NCBI GenBank assembly: GCA_035048495.1
Contig: CM068547.1
Location: 21,955,913-22,019,912 of the forward strand
From: Euptelea pleiosperma
Lineage: Eukaryota; Streptophyta; Magnoliopsida; Ranunculales; Eupteleaceae
DNA: 64,000 nt
Direction of reading: 5' to 3'
Numbering within the stretch: the stretch's first letter is position 1; each line of letters starts with the position of its first letter. The translations under genes were made by a program, and so were the position numbers. The notes beneath the pieces are model-generated. The model searched no databases, was not told the DNA's origin, and worked only from the letters and a program-made list of their open reading frames with translations. Below, one piece after another: positions 11,301 to 22,127 of this stretch.

Positions 11301-11749
11301 CTATACGGATTTTCTAATCTCCCCCATTAGCTATTGCATAAGAGTCATTTCAAGCCTGTTGGTTTTGTTACTGTGGGCACCGTTTTCCATTTCAAAATAA
11401 GTGGTGCTCTCCCAAAAGGGGCTCGAAAATCCCCATGACATTGTTGTTGACGATTCTTTTGTGGGGTGTTTCCATTTTTAGGGACTTGGTCAACTCCATT
11501 AATCAACTCTTCAGTGTTAATTTCTCATTTTCATCAATTTCTCTACCTTTTTCATCATTTTTTGGGAGCATCGGGTGCCCTTGGCGGTTGGTTTGCTGTC
11601 CTTTGTTGCCACATATTTGCCATAAACACTTGTATTTGCTCCATATGTTGCGCAAACCAAAATAGCATGTCATCTCGCTGACTTTGGGTCATTTGCATAT
11701 CGTAGGTACACTCACTTCTTGTACTCATGTTTTCTTCTCTATTTTTTGG

Positions 11750-12420
11750 TGCCTTACAAGCCTGTCTTATTGGTTGAAAGGGTCTAGACGTATGGGTAGA
11801 ATGGTCCTGGGATTAGGCTTTTTTTTTTTTTTCGCTGGGTCTAATAAACTGGGTTTAGGGGCTGGAAAGGTCTAGATTTACGGATGAATGGGCTTGGTCA
11901 AAAGGCTGACTGGGTCTCATTTTTTTATGGGCTATATGGGCCTAGGTATATGGACTAATTGAGCATGATTTTATGGGCTGGAAAGGTTTGGCTTTAGGGA
12001 CCGGACTAGGCTGGATTTATGGGCTGCCTGGGCTCAGAATAGTGGGCTGGATGGACTGGATTGTGGACTGAATGCGCCTGGATTTTACAGGTAAATGAGC
12101 CTGGTTTAGGGTTTTTTGGTCGCGGGCTTGTTGGGCTTGTGCTTACGAAAATAGTAGTGGGGCCTGTGGTTTAGGCCTTTAAGAGATGTGCTAAGTCTCA
12201 AATGATAGGCTGGGCCTTATCTTAGTGGCTAGGCTTCAGGTAGTGGGCTTGAGCTATGTTTATAGCTTAGGCCCAAAGTTTATATTTAGTGGGGTCTGTT
12301 TTTTAGAATGTTTTAGGCCCACAATGGAAGAGGTCTTCTTCAACCTTCATTTGAGGGAACAGAGTTTGGGTTTGGGGAAAACCAAGACCAACACTTGTAT
12401 TTTATAACTATGGTTGACCA
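11750..12420. repeat. Degenerate short repeats (GGGCTGG / GGGCCTGG words)
   Basis: Within the gypsy leader, words such as GGGCTGGA, TGGGCTTGG and GGCCTAGG recur every ~25-40 bp over ~650 bp, separated by ATTTATGG-like spacers. Spacing is irregular, so this is a degenerate low-order repeat, not a clean satellite. The open frames 11684-11875 and 12225-12407 fall here and are not genes. Confidence 0.5.
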
Positions 12421-12704
12421 CAGGAGGTTGATCGGCTAGTGGTGAGCGAAGATTTTGATGGTGGCAGTGATGGCAATGGCTATTCTCTTACTTTTTTTAA
12501 GCTGTGTGGTTGTGATGAACGATGGATATTCCTACCAGTAATGGTGGCGATAATGTCTCTCCCAACGACTATGATCGCTAAGGAACGACACTAGGGTATT
12601 CGCTAATACCATTCAAAGGATCGTGATCTTTCGGCTGCAATCAAAGTCGTTTCCCAAAGTACACAACCGACACTATTAGGAGCAAGAGCTGCTCTAATAC
12701 CAAG

Positions 12705-13306
12705 AAGGAAGACCATCAAACAATTATTATCTTTTTTATTGATAGTGTATATTGTATAAAGAAAAAGACCAAAAGAAAGGGGTACAAATGCCCACTATAC
12801 ACGAAGGGAAACACAAAACGAGGGAGGAAGCCGTCCCAAATAGAATAGTAGCCTTAACTAAGACTAAGGTGGCGTTTGGTAAAACTTTTTTTCAGACCTT
12901 AAGTCTGATTCAGCTGAAATTAAGTGATTTTGGTGATTAAGTTGCATTTGGTAAACGACTTAATTTCAGCACTTATCACCAAACTCAAGGAAAAAAAGGC
13001 AAAAGTAAAAAGTGACCCAGCCTTCGCTTTTTGCGGTAAGTGAATGAATCTTTAAAAAAGATTCTTTGATTCTTTTTTAATACCAACAATGCCCTTTTTT
13101 CAAACCTTTCTCTTTTAAAAACTTACGAAAGTATCCTAATAAACATTTCTAAATACCCACAATGCCCTTGACTTAATTTTAAGACTTAAGACCTTAGCCA
13201 AACAACCTAATTCAGACATAAGTCATTAAGCTACTAGATCTTAAGCACTTTAAGCTTTTAGATCTGATAACTTAATTTACCAAACGCCACCTAAGAGATT
13301 AAATCT
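12705..13306 (-). repeat. 5' LTR fragment of the second gypsy element, split by a MITE
   Basis: The sequence directly right of the primer site, read on the minus strand, has an AATAAAAAAG polyadenylation-like word and ends at the primer site. The 424-bp MITE at 12868-13291 is inserted in it. The right (5') boundary is uncertain because a LINE A-run (T-run on the plus strand) begins at about 13314. Confidence 0.45.
12868..13291. mobile_element. Tourist-like (PIF/Harbinger) MITE, 424 bp
   Basis: Terminal inverted repeats GGTGGCGTTTGGTAAA and TTTACCAAACGCCACC flank a gene-free interior and are bounded by TAA on both sides (12865-12867 and 13292-13294). A TAA target and a GG..GTTTGG terminus are characteristic of PIF/Harbinger MITEs. 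Confidence 0.85.
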
Positions 13307-13442
13307 TCAAACCTTTTTTTTTTTTTTTTGGTAAAAGAGATATTGAAGGGGCCAAAGCCGAAAGAAACAAGCAACCGAAGGAAGGCAGGTCGAGATGACC
13401 TCCACAAAACCCCGGAAAGAAAACAGAAAAGGGATCAAAACT

Positions 13443-13902
13443 CTATCCACTCCCTTCCGTAGTACATATATGCTCCCAACGGAAGACTTCGTCTTCAAAA
13501 AACAAGCCCCTACACTCTGCTACCACCTTAGACCACATGAACATCAGCCCCTTGATGTTCAAGATAATAAAAGTCAAGTCCACTTGCTTTCCTTCGAAGA
13601 CCCTTTGGTTCCTTTCCTTCCAGATACCCCTTACAAAAGTCAATCAAAGACCAAGAAAGAAATGCTTTTGACTTGTAAAACAATAGTTTCGATCCCCTCC
13701 TTGTTTTCAAATATACTCCTAATACTCTCTTTAGTCTTTTCAGATGGTGCACATGATGTCTCAAGGGAGCAATCTCCAAATTGAGATGCTCCGAGATTTT
13801 GGGTCATCAACATACCAACTGGAAATAAGCTCGGTAACACCATTCGGAACACCCCAAATAGGTTGAAGAACACAAGCCACACCTCGAAAGTAAAAGGGCA
13901 GG
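13443..13902 (-). pseudogene. LINE ORF2 C-terminus
   Basis: The minus frame 13443-13643 reads 'GIWKERNQRVFEGKQ' and 'VVAECRGLFFEDEVF', the conserved end of plant LINE ORF2, closely matching the first LINE at 6188-6330. Frames change around 13640. Confidence 0.75.
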
Positions 13903-14558
13903 GTTTAAAAAGGCTTTCTGAGGCTACGCCTTAAGGCTCGCCTCGCCTCGAGGCTCTAAGAAACAGCCTCGAGGCTATAGCCTCAATGGTCATTTCTGAG
14001 GCTTAAGCCTCAATTCACTGAGGCTATAGCCTCACTTATACATGTTAAAACCCAAAACCGTAACCCTTGATGTGACCATATTTTGTGTCTTTGCCTTATT
14101 TTTCATAACTACATGTAAAATTTAATCATCTTTCCTAATTTTAATGGTTTGTTTTTGTTGTTTTTTTAATAATATGATTGAAGAAGATGAGAGTTTTTTT
14201 TTTTTGATCGGTAAAAGATAAGAGAAGTTTCTAAGAAGCATGACAGTAGTGGTAGTTGTAGAAAAGATCTGGCATGGAAGTTTAGGATTTGTTTTTGTTA
14301 TGTTTTTTAAGATTTGATATCAGCATTTTGGCATTCCCGACAGCGTCGCTCGTAAGGTAAAAGTTATAGCCTCAATTACATTTATGCTTATTTAAGTTAT
14401 TTTTTTCACATGATATGTTGTTTCTAATTTTTATAGGATTAACTATTTTTTTATTTTTATTTTTAAAAAATTGAGGCTTACGCCTCGGTACTGCCTCGAG
14501 TCTACGCCTCGCCTTTTTAAGACAAAACGCCTCAGTTCCCGAACTGGCCTTTTTAAAC
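13903..14558. mobile_element. 656-bp element with GAGGC/GCCTC word repeats
   Basis: Termini are GTTTAAAAAGGC and its inverse. Subterminal zones are packed with GAGGCTTACGCCTC-like palindromic words at both ends (13918-14035 and 14470-14540), with an A/T-rich gene-free centre. It interrupts the LINE C-terminal domain. The flanks share GGCAG (about 13897-13901 and 14561-14565), a possible remnant of an 8-bp hAT target duplication. Superfamily inferred only. Confidence 0.65.
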
Positions 14559-15720
14559 TTGGCAGTGGATGAGGAGATGATTCGCAGACTCACTGCTTGT
14601 TCTATAGAGAAAGCAAATGTTAGGCATTATTTTCTCCTCTAACTTGATCCAAAGCAGAGACTTGTCAAGAATTGTTGTCCAGACATAGAATGCCACTTTA
14701 GAGGGGATGGGGAATAACCACACATATCCCTCCAAAAGCTCAGAACCTGATCCACCTACAAAGCAGAATAAAACGAGCGAACAAAAAACGACCTCTAGGG
14801 TCCCACCTCCATACTTTGTTATTGCCTTCATCAACCAATTCTAGAACAAAACCTATCCTACTAATAAAAAGGGATGAGTTTTCCATCTCTTAGTCATTAA
14901 AATCCTTCTCATGCCCAAATTCCATGCTCTTCTATAATCCCTCCTAGCCCAACAATCCTTCACTAGGGAGCCTTGACGATCCGACAGAGCAAAGAAAGAG
15001 AAGAATGCCAAGCGAAGGGGATTCTCTCCACACCAAATGTCTTCCCAAAATCTGACTCTATCACCCCTCACTATTGTGAATGTCATTCCCCTTCTAAAAG
15101 CTTCGATGCACTTGCACATCCCCACACTGTAAGGAACACCAACTAGCTTAGATTCCCAGTCAAAGAGACCACATAATGAAGCCACAACCCTACGCCGTAA
15201 GCTGTTTTTCTCCTCCCCAAACCTCTAGAGCCATTTGCCGAGAAGGAATTCATGGCCTTGATCTATTTTCGGAGTACACACAACCTTCCACTCCAGAAGG
15301 TGGTACTTAAAAGAGTCATCTTTGCCACTCATAAGAAAATCCTTCATCAACGTTTCCAGTCCATTACTAACACAAGCCTGAATAGAGAATATGGAAAACA
15401 TATATATTGAAAATCTCGATAATGTATTCTTGATTAAAGTGATCTTGCCTCCTTGGATAAATATCCAGCTTTCCAAGGAGAATGACATCTTTCGAGCCTC
15501 TTAATAGTGGAGTATTAAATAGACTTTCCTTTATAACTTGCTCCAAGTGGAAGGTTGAGATATGATGTAGGAAGTTGACTTGCCTTACACCCCAAACTAC
15601 TAACAAGCTCCTCCAGGTTAATCACCTCTTCCACCCCGAACACCTCACTCTTGACAGATTAAGAGACCAGAAACTACTTCAAAGCATCTAAGGACACACC
15701 TCAAATGTCTCAACTGGCAA
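14559..15720 (-). pseudogene. LINE ORF2: RT C-terminal and zf-RVT portions
   Basis: 14853-15185 (minus) reads 'VRGDRVRFWEDIWCGENP', the GxGxxxxFWxDxW block. 15225-15606 contains RT C-terminal pieces in two frames ('WIFIQGGKITLIKNTL', 'KVVCTPK...GHEF'). 14553-14834 contains 'VWLFPIPSKVAFYVWT', the zf-RVT start. All are broken by frameshifts. Confidence 0.75.
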
Positions 15721-15747
15721 AGATATGCTTTAGTGAAAAATATCATG

Positions 15748-16560
15748 TCATAAAAAACTGAAGATTTGAAATGGAAGGGCCATCAAAACCCTAAATCCCT
15801 CACTTAACCCGGCTTTTTCAACTTGCCTCGTCAATCTGCTTAGAGCCTCCACAACCGCAATAAACAGGAATGGGGAAAGGTTCTCCTTATCTCGACCCCT
15901 TAGAGCTTTCGAAAAATCATGTAGGGGAATCATTAAGCAAGATGGAGAACAAGGCGCTAGAAATACAAGTCCTAATCCAACTCCTCCACTACTTACCAAA
16001 ACCCATTCTATCCAATATATAGGACAAGAAAGTCTGATTGACATGACCATGGATTTCTCCATATCAATCTTGCAGAGGATGCCCACTTGCCTGATCTTAG
16101 TCTAGAATCCACACTCTAATTAGTGATGTGCATGCCATCCAAAATTTGTCTGCCATTCACAAAGCCGCTTGGCTTGGAGAGATAACTGACCTGATAATAT
16201 CTTAAAGCCTAGATGCCAAGACTTTAGAGATTATCTTATAAGTGCTGCCTGCCTAGCTAATAGGACGAAACTCTCTAAGCTCCTCCACACTTTATTTTTT
16301 AGGAATGAGAGTGATGAATGTGCCATTATTACAAAAATCCAGATAATTCTCCCTTTGGAACTCCACAACTTCTACGAAACCACCACGGATAATATCCCAA
16401 CAACTCTTGAAAAAAGCCAACAAGAGCCCATCTAGGCCTAGAGCCGTTTCACCACCCATATCCTTAATGACCTGAAAAATATCTCCTCCGTAAATGGTCT
16501 CTTAAGCCAATCTCCTTGCTCCGTAGAGATACAGTCAAAATCTAGTTCATCCAGAGACGG
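15748..16560 (-). pseudogene. LINE ORF2: reverse transcriptase palm
   Basis: The minus frame 15748-16086 reads 'ILCKIDMEKSMVMS' (the KxDxxKAYD block) and 'LRGRDKENLSPFLFI', a mutated LRQGDPLSPFLF. Upstream (16090-16560) shifted frames carry the FRPIS region. This is the segment missing from the first LINE. Confidence 0.75.
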
Positions 16561-16569
16561 TCTCACGTA

Positions 16570-17300
16570 CCTCGGGTCCATATAGAGATTCGAGTAAAAG
16601 CTCACAGCAATCTCTCTAATCTTCTCTTCATATCAATGATCACGTCATTCACCTTGAGGCCAAAGATGTTATTACATCTCCTCTTGGCATTAGCAGTACG
16701 GTGAAAGAGTGGTGTTTCTATCCCCTTAAGCCATCTGACTTGGGATTTTTGACGCCAACTAATCTCCATTCTGGCCCATTTTGTGAACTCATTCTTGGCT
16801 TTAACCATCCTTCAAACTTGATCAGGAGAGAGGCTCCCCATTTTCTCAGCTCTATCAAGGGAGGCTATCTCCTCTAAGAGTACTCCAATCTTCCTATCCA
16901 CTGCCTACAACCTCCTTATTCCACCTCCTCAAATTGGTTTTGAGAGCTTTCAATTTCATATGGAACACATAACCCACCCTCCCTATAAACTTGGAAAGAA
17001 CTCCACCACAAGATCCACAAACCCTGGAACTAGTAGCCACATATTTTCAAATTTGAACGGAGATGGCCTCCTTTTAATACCCCCACAATCAAAGACAATA
17101 GGAGCGTGATCAGGGGCTGGCTTTCAAATAGCCTCTTGAACAACATACGTAAAATGAGTTTCCCAACTATCTGAAATAAGGAATCTGTCCAACCTGCACA
17201 TCGTGGGTAATTCTTAATTATTGGACCATGTAAAGCGAGCACCATTAGGAGGAAGGCCCATTAGATTATTCCGACCCACAAAGTCCACAAATCGCACATA
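16570..17300 (-). pseudogene. LINE ORF2: endonuclease end and linker
   Basis: 16602-16808 (minus) reads 'KSQVRWLKGIETPLFHRTANAKRRCNNI', quoted here only as its two motifs KSQVRWLKG and FHRTANAKRR, diagnostic of the linker. 17030-17245 contains endonuclease-like residues (LDRF-type and DHxP-type motifs are present in neighbouring frames). Confidence 0.7.
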
Positions 17301-17891
17301 CTTCTAGTGATCCTACTTCTATATCTTTACACACAGGAAAATTTGATAACATTGAAGTCTCCCCTATACACCAGGGAACATTCCACAAGCCGTGGACAAA
17401 GTCCAACTTGCTCTAGAAGTCAGACCTCAACTTCTTATCATTGGGGCCATAAACCCCAGAGCATCCAAAGGAACTGTTCATCAACACGGGAGCACATAAT
17501 AGAAACCAAGAACACTCCAATGGAGAAGTCTACTATTCGCACCTCTTGCTGTCCCAGACAACTAAAACACCTTCAGCTGTTCCAGTGGCTGGATGCGCAT
17601 GCCTTCGAAAGCCTTTTCTACCCTATACCTCTTCAATGATTATATCATTCATCTGATCAAGTTTAGTCTCCTATAAGATGATGGTATCCGTCTTCCACTT
17701 CCTAACAATGTTTCTAGTGACCAACCTCCGGTCCTTACTCCCCCAACCCCCTTACATTCCACAACAATCTTTTCATCATAATGGAGAAAGTAAGTTGTCC
17801 CCCCTCCCCTTCCTCCTGCTCACTTATCCCCCCGACCTACCTTCATAATTCAAATGGCATGGAAGATTCCTTACCTCTTTGAGGCTTAGGC

Positions 17892-18569
17892 TTAGTGCCC
17901 TGTCTGGAACTTCCCCTCCATCAATACAAGGTCTTCCCTTTCTGACCCTACCGATTCTTCAATGCTGTCAGAACTGCCACCATATTTCCTCCATCCCCTT
18001 TGAGAACTGCCTCCCCATGATGCCTCTTTATAGCTCTTAAGTAAATTACGCACCTTGTCATGAAATCTGTGGAAATAGACCCACAAAAAGGGTCCAAACT
18101 CCATGACCTTGTCTACAACCCAATCAGAGGCGTCACCCAGAGCTTGACCAGCCTCCATCAAAGTCGCAGGGGGTAGACCAAGAATCCCAGAGTGCTCAAA
18201 TCTTGGTCACTCTAAGGGGAACCACATTGACATCAACAAACTGCTCAATCTCCCTACCAAACTCCACTTCACAGGCCTCGTCCACCTATGAGACCTTCCA
18301 CATGTCCTCAGTCGCACGGCTATACACGAGTTGCATGGAGCAACACTTTTTTGTGTGATCGAATCAATGTACGACACCACTGCTCCCATACTAACTGCTA
18401 CCACTTCATCTCCCCTGATCTTCAAGGCATGAGCAATCTCCACCTCCTGGGACTGGGGAGTCAACAAGGATTCAGAGATGTCCAACGACGATAAGGACTC
18501 CCTGAACAGATCATCGATCCCCGTAGCATCATTTAAATAGCCACTGCATGGCTGAGGAGTAAGCTGCAA
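17892..18569 (-). pseudogene. LINE 5' ORF fragments
   Basis: Two minus-strand open stretches (17892-18161 and 18207-18569) lie upstream of the endonuclease. They are Ser- and charge-rich, with no zinc knuckle that I can see, and probably derive from the ORF1/ORF2 junction of the LINE. The function of this part is not recognisable. Confidence 0.4.
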
Positions 18570-19509
18570 GCTGTGTTTAACAACTTAACAAAGTATTGTA
18601 TGGAAGATGTAACACATCAATTCTCTTTTAGAAGTCATTTATTTATATAAAAAAATGTCCTTAAAATAACGTGTGACACTTCTGTACGTGTCAGTATGTG
18701 TTGATATGCGTGTCCGTGTGTTGACGTGTTCAACACGACAAAAACCCTAGGGCTTACCAAATAAGTTATCCATAGAGTTCAGTTTGAAGTACTCCTTGAT
18801 TTAGGTTCTTCCATGAAGGCATGGAATGGTACTTCTTTTCACCAACTATTTCCGCTGCCTTATGATCCCAACTAAAATTATAAGGGCTTGAATTCTTTAA
18901 GAATCAATATGCACAAAATCATGTTGTTCCTGATGCCTAAGAGATGGTCATATTGGCTGTTGCTTTTTCTCTAGTTATGTTTGTTTCTTTCCTTTTAAGG
19001 ATCAAAACAGATATAGAATGAGAGTATCTCCAAAACTTTGTTCACCTTTGAAAATCTCAGATGAACACCTAAGTTTTGCAAGAACTGTGTTCCTATCATC
19101 CTGGTACAAAAGACAGAGTGGTGGACTACTCTATTCTGACTCATTGTTCATTTAACGAGAATGAACATAACCTCTTACTGAGACATTCCTAAACTCATAC
19201 CAACATGCTGCAGTAATAAATGCATCAAACATGCGCATTATATGGAGTAACACTAACAATGCAAGTGAATGGAACCATGGGATATATCCAGGTCGTTATA
19301 TTGGGCATATTATACATTACACCCTACATGTGTGTTGCATTACATCAAACCACCACCTTTGAAGCTAGAGCCTGTCCAATTCATCCAACTTTAACTTGAT
19401 GTCCATTACTTGTGTGTGAGGTGCCATAAGCTCAGATGTACACATGACTTGTTTTGTAGATATACCAGCTTCTGCGTTTAAGGATACACATCCTAATGTT
19501 GATTTGCAG
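18570..19509. other. Non-coding; probably MYB intron 1 sequence
   Basis: No ORF of interest. The right end is a good splice acceptor (GATTTGCAG at 19501-19509) for MYB exon 2. The expected MYB exon 1 (N-terminal zinc knuckle and the Gly/Ser-rich linker) is not found here. Confidence 0.5.
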
Positions 19510-19718
19510 GTGTACCATGGACTGAAGAGGAACACAGGATGTTTCTACTTGGTCTGCAGAAACTTGGCAAAGGTGATTGGCGTGGGATAGCACGTAATTA
19601 TGTAATATCAAGGACACCAACTCAGGTGGCCAGCCATGCTCAGAAATATTTTATCCGGCAAACCAACATGTCCAGAAGAAAGAGAAGGTCCAGCCTGTTT
19701 GATATCATAGCGGATGAA
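19510..19718 (+). CDS. SHAQKYF-class MYB transcription factor, exon 2 (MYB domain)
   Basis: This 209-nt exon encodes a single MYB repeat: PWTEEEH, then '[17 protein letters not shown]' and '[13 protein letters not shown]', the SHAQKYF signature of plant one-repeat MYB proteins (KUA1/MYBS3/MYB1R1 group), followed by the basic [10 protein letters not shown] tail. These proteins bind the I-box/TATCCA-type DNA element in the nucleus and mostly repress transcription. The acceptor is TTTGCAG before 19510 and the donor GT is at 19719, with residues before and after in phase (2 nt then 69 codons). In the family the exon is preceded by an exon with a C2HC knuckle; that exon is not in the visible sequence. 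The Trp at the third-helix position is Tyr, as normal for this class. Confidence 0.92.
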
Positions 19719-19777
19719 GTTGGTTCCTTTCCCTCTCTGTTATTTATGATAAATATTATAACATACACATACAATGA

Positions 19778-19781
<4 letters not shown>

Positions 19782-19811
<30 letters not shown>
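19782..19811. repeat. (TA)n run left of the first intronic MITE
   Basis: About 30 bp of TA dinucleotides. Similar TA runs lie at 20200-20210 and 20607-20631, that is, between and beside the MITEs. Confidence 0.9.
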
Positions 19812-19815
<4 letters not shown>

Positions 19816-20199
19816 ATCGGGCTCCCTTGACAGATATAAAATGACAGGGACACAATATAAGCCAGGTGGCACACTGTTACAGGACTCTGACCGTATGGAT
19901 CTTTGTCCTATCCCATGGTGGACCTACAAACTAAAAATCAGCCTGATTAGTGATTTATAAGTGTTGCATCTTTGTACCTCAAATACTGCTCAAATTCCCA
20001 CAGTTGAGATCAGTCCATGAAAATAAGTCCAATCCAAAGCCTATAAATCACTAATCAGGCTGATTTTTGGTTTGTAGGTCCACCATTGGATAGGACAAAC
20101 ATCCATACGGTCAGAGTCCCATAACAGTGTGACACGTGGCTTATATTGTGTCCCTGTCATTTGACCTGTCATTTTATATCTGTCAATGGACCCGACCAT
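19812..20199. mobile_element. MITE 1 in the MYB intron (~388-bp inverted repeat)
   Basis: The left arm (ATGGATCGGG...TTGACAGATATAAAATGACA) and the right arm are near-perfect inverses, forming a long foldback with a short loop at about 19960-20020. Both arms contain the phrase CAAAAATCAGCCTGATTAG or its inverse. No coding. Inserted within TA repeats. The same family recurs at 24520, 25310 and 27508. Confidence 0.85.
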
Positions 20200-20210
20200 A
20201 TATATATATA

Positions 20211-20606
20211 GGGTCAGGATCGGGGGACAACAATTTTCACAACATTTTTTACCACAATTTTGGCGTACCCACATGGAAGATGAATCAATGGCTGATTTTT
20301 GGAGAGGATGATCTCCTCACAATATATATCATCCCTACAAAAAATCAGCACATTCTGAAATTTCCAACCCCATCAAGTGTGGTCTTCAAGTTAATGGTAA
20401 AAATAGACGGTCCATAATTCTTCAACTTCTAAACCAATCTACGAATATCAGAATGATTTGAATTTTTGTGAGGATGATCTCCTCACCATAGAGACCATCC
20501 TCGCCAAAAATCATCCAATTCCAAAACTTCTAAATTATATATTGGCACATGCCAATTTTTTGTTTTAAAAAATGTTGTGGAAATTGTTGTCCCCCGATCC
20601 TGACCC
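20211..20606. mobile_element. MITE 2 in the MYB intron (396 bp, Mutator-like)
   Basis: TIRs GGGTCAGGATCGGGGGACAA and the exact inverse at 20587-20606. It is flanked by TA repeats, so a 9-bp duplication cannot be proven here, but the related element at 28711-29085 has the same end structure with a perfect 9-bp duplication. The interior carries ATGGCTGATTTTTGG and GATGATCTCCTCAC. Confidence 0.85.
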
Positions 20607-20631
20607 ATATATATATATATATATATATATA

Positions 20632-21004
20632 GGGCTGGGATACATTGACTCATACTTTTGTGACTCATAAAATGACTCATGGACGTGGGGCCCACATGCA
20701 AATGAGTTAAGGGCTGATTTTTGGTGATGATATTGTTCTCAACATGGATATCAATGTCACAAAAAATTAGCCCATTCCAACATTTGTAGCCTTATAAAAA
20801 GTGGATTGCGAATTGAAAATTTTTGGACCGTCCATTTTCACTATTAAATTTAAGTCCATATTTGATAGGGTTAGAAGTTTTAGAAATTGTTGATTTTTAG
20901 TGAACATCCTCACCAAAAATCAGCCCTTAACTCATCTGCATGTGGTCCCCAAAACTGCGTGTCATTTTATAAGTCAAAAAGCATTAGTAACTTTATCTCA
21001 GCCC
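20632..21004. mobile_element. MITE 3 in the MYB intron (373 bp)
   Basis: Terminal inverted repeats GGGCTGGGATACA / TATCTCAGCCC with long internal arms: 'GGGCTGATTTTTGGTGA' on the left and its inverse at about 20910-20925. The flanks are TATA-rich. No coding. Confidence 0.8.
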
Positions 21005-22127
21005 ATGTATATATGGGTTAGGATATTGTTTGAATTAAATGTTTCAAAATAGTTTATTAAAGTATTTATTGAATTGATTTGATTTAATGGAATTTAAGAA
21101 GAATCAAAAGCAACACAAGAGACTCCCATTTTATCCTATGTGGTTCTTGTTTTTTTCATGCAAGTTACATAGAGAATTAAATGGAATTAGTAGTTAACAC
21201 TAAATTAAAGGTTCATTTAAATGAAAATGTCTTTCGTAAGTCACCCATAGGTAGTCTATATAAGGCCACCAAGGAGCTCATACAAATTAACACTTGGAGC
21301 TCACATCGGAAAGCAACAAGGATGATTTTAGCAAGGTTCTCTCATCAAAGGAAGAAAGACTCTCAAAGTTATGAGTAATAAATTTATTTTATTTACTGAA
21401 TTTTGGGTTAGTTATTTTGTTTCTATATGAAACAAAATTCTATCAATTGAAACTTGATTTTAATCGGATGGTTTAAACTTCTTGTTTTATTTCTTATATT
21501 GGGCAATCTATAAAGGAGATTTTAACAATGGTCTCTGATCGGAGTGTAACCCTATTGAAATTTAGATTGAGTAGCTTGTTGAATCCTGGAGATAGTGTTG
21601 TCTGTAGTCCCTTGCATCTTTGTGGGAGGCTCCAACTATCTTCAAGAAGCTATCACGTGCCTTTAAGTTAGATTAATTATATTTTATTTGATTGATTATT
21701 TATAATATATATAAGTGGATTTTGCAGCCAAATATATTCACATATTTCTAACAATTCTATTGATTCTTACATGGCTCCGTGGGGCCCATGGCATATAGGC
21801 TTACCAATTTATGGCTCCCACCAATGTGTCATAGATCAACACCGTCGGATGATTTTAACCATCTCATCTATTGACTATTTCGGAATGGTTTGCCATGTTT
21901 TCTCCAACCGTCCTAATAAAACCGATGGTTCTGATGGTTAAGATCATTGCATTGGGTTAATTATTGATATAGGGCACCTGGGTTGGACCTGTCAAATGGG
22001 TCCCACTTCTCTGCATGCGTGTCTTTGCTGTGTATGCATGTGCTTCCGGTGAAGCTACACATACGTTAACTTTTCTGCCGCTTTGGCTATTTCATATGTA
22101 TCCTTACTATCAATTATGTTTGTGCAG
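21005..22127. other. Remainder of the MYB intron
   Basis: A/T-rich, no domain found. An open frame at 21181-21378 has no recognisable product. The sequence at 21780-22010 resembles dispersed plant repeats but was not assigned. Ends in the exon 3 acceptor. Confidence 0.5.

Larger units (their letters stand above)
9990..12704 (-). mobile_element. Second Ty3/gypsy remnant, minus strand (leader, gag, protease)
   Basis: On the minus strand, from right to left: a primer site TTGGTATTAGAGC (complement of 12691-12703), a long non-coding leader (11750-12690), a gag region (about 10983-11300), a zinc knuckle (about 10640-10690) and post-protease pol (10170-10500). RT onward is missing. The 5' LTR lies right of 12704 and is interrupted by a MITE. 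Confidence 0.7.
13307..18569 (-). mobile_element. Second L1-type LINE, minus strand
   Basis: The 3' end is the T-run at about 13314-13330. Moving right along the minus-strand protein: C-terminal zf-RVT (13443-13900), a foreign insert (13903-14558), more zf-RVT (14559-14834), RT C-terminus (14853-15600), RT palm (15748-16560), linker (16602-16808), endonuclease (about 16980-17300) and an upstream ORF (17892-18569). Nearly the full LINE length is represented but it is heavily mutated. It may lie within intron 1 of the MYB gene, whose first exon is not seen to the right of it. Confidence 0.85.

Noticed and set aside
20211..20606. Exact 9-bp target duplication for MITE 2
   Set aside because: The flanks are simple TA repeats, so any apparent duplication is uninformative; the class was assigned from the related element at 28711.
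22083..22127. ATG at 22083 as start of a separate protein
   Set aside because: It lies in the polypyrimidine/acceptor region of the MYB intron; the residues from 22128 are the conserved MYB C-terminus.
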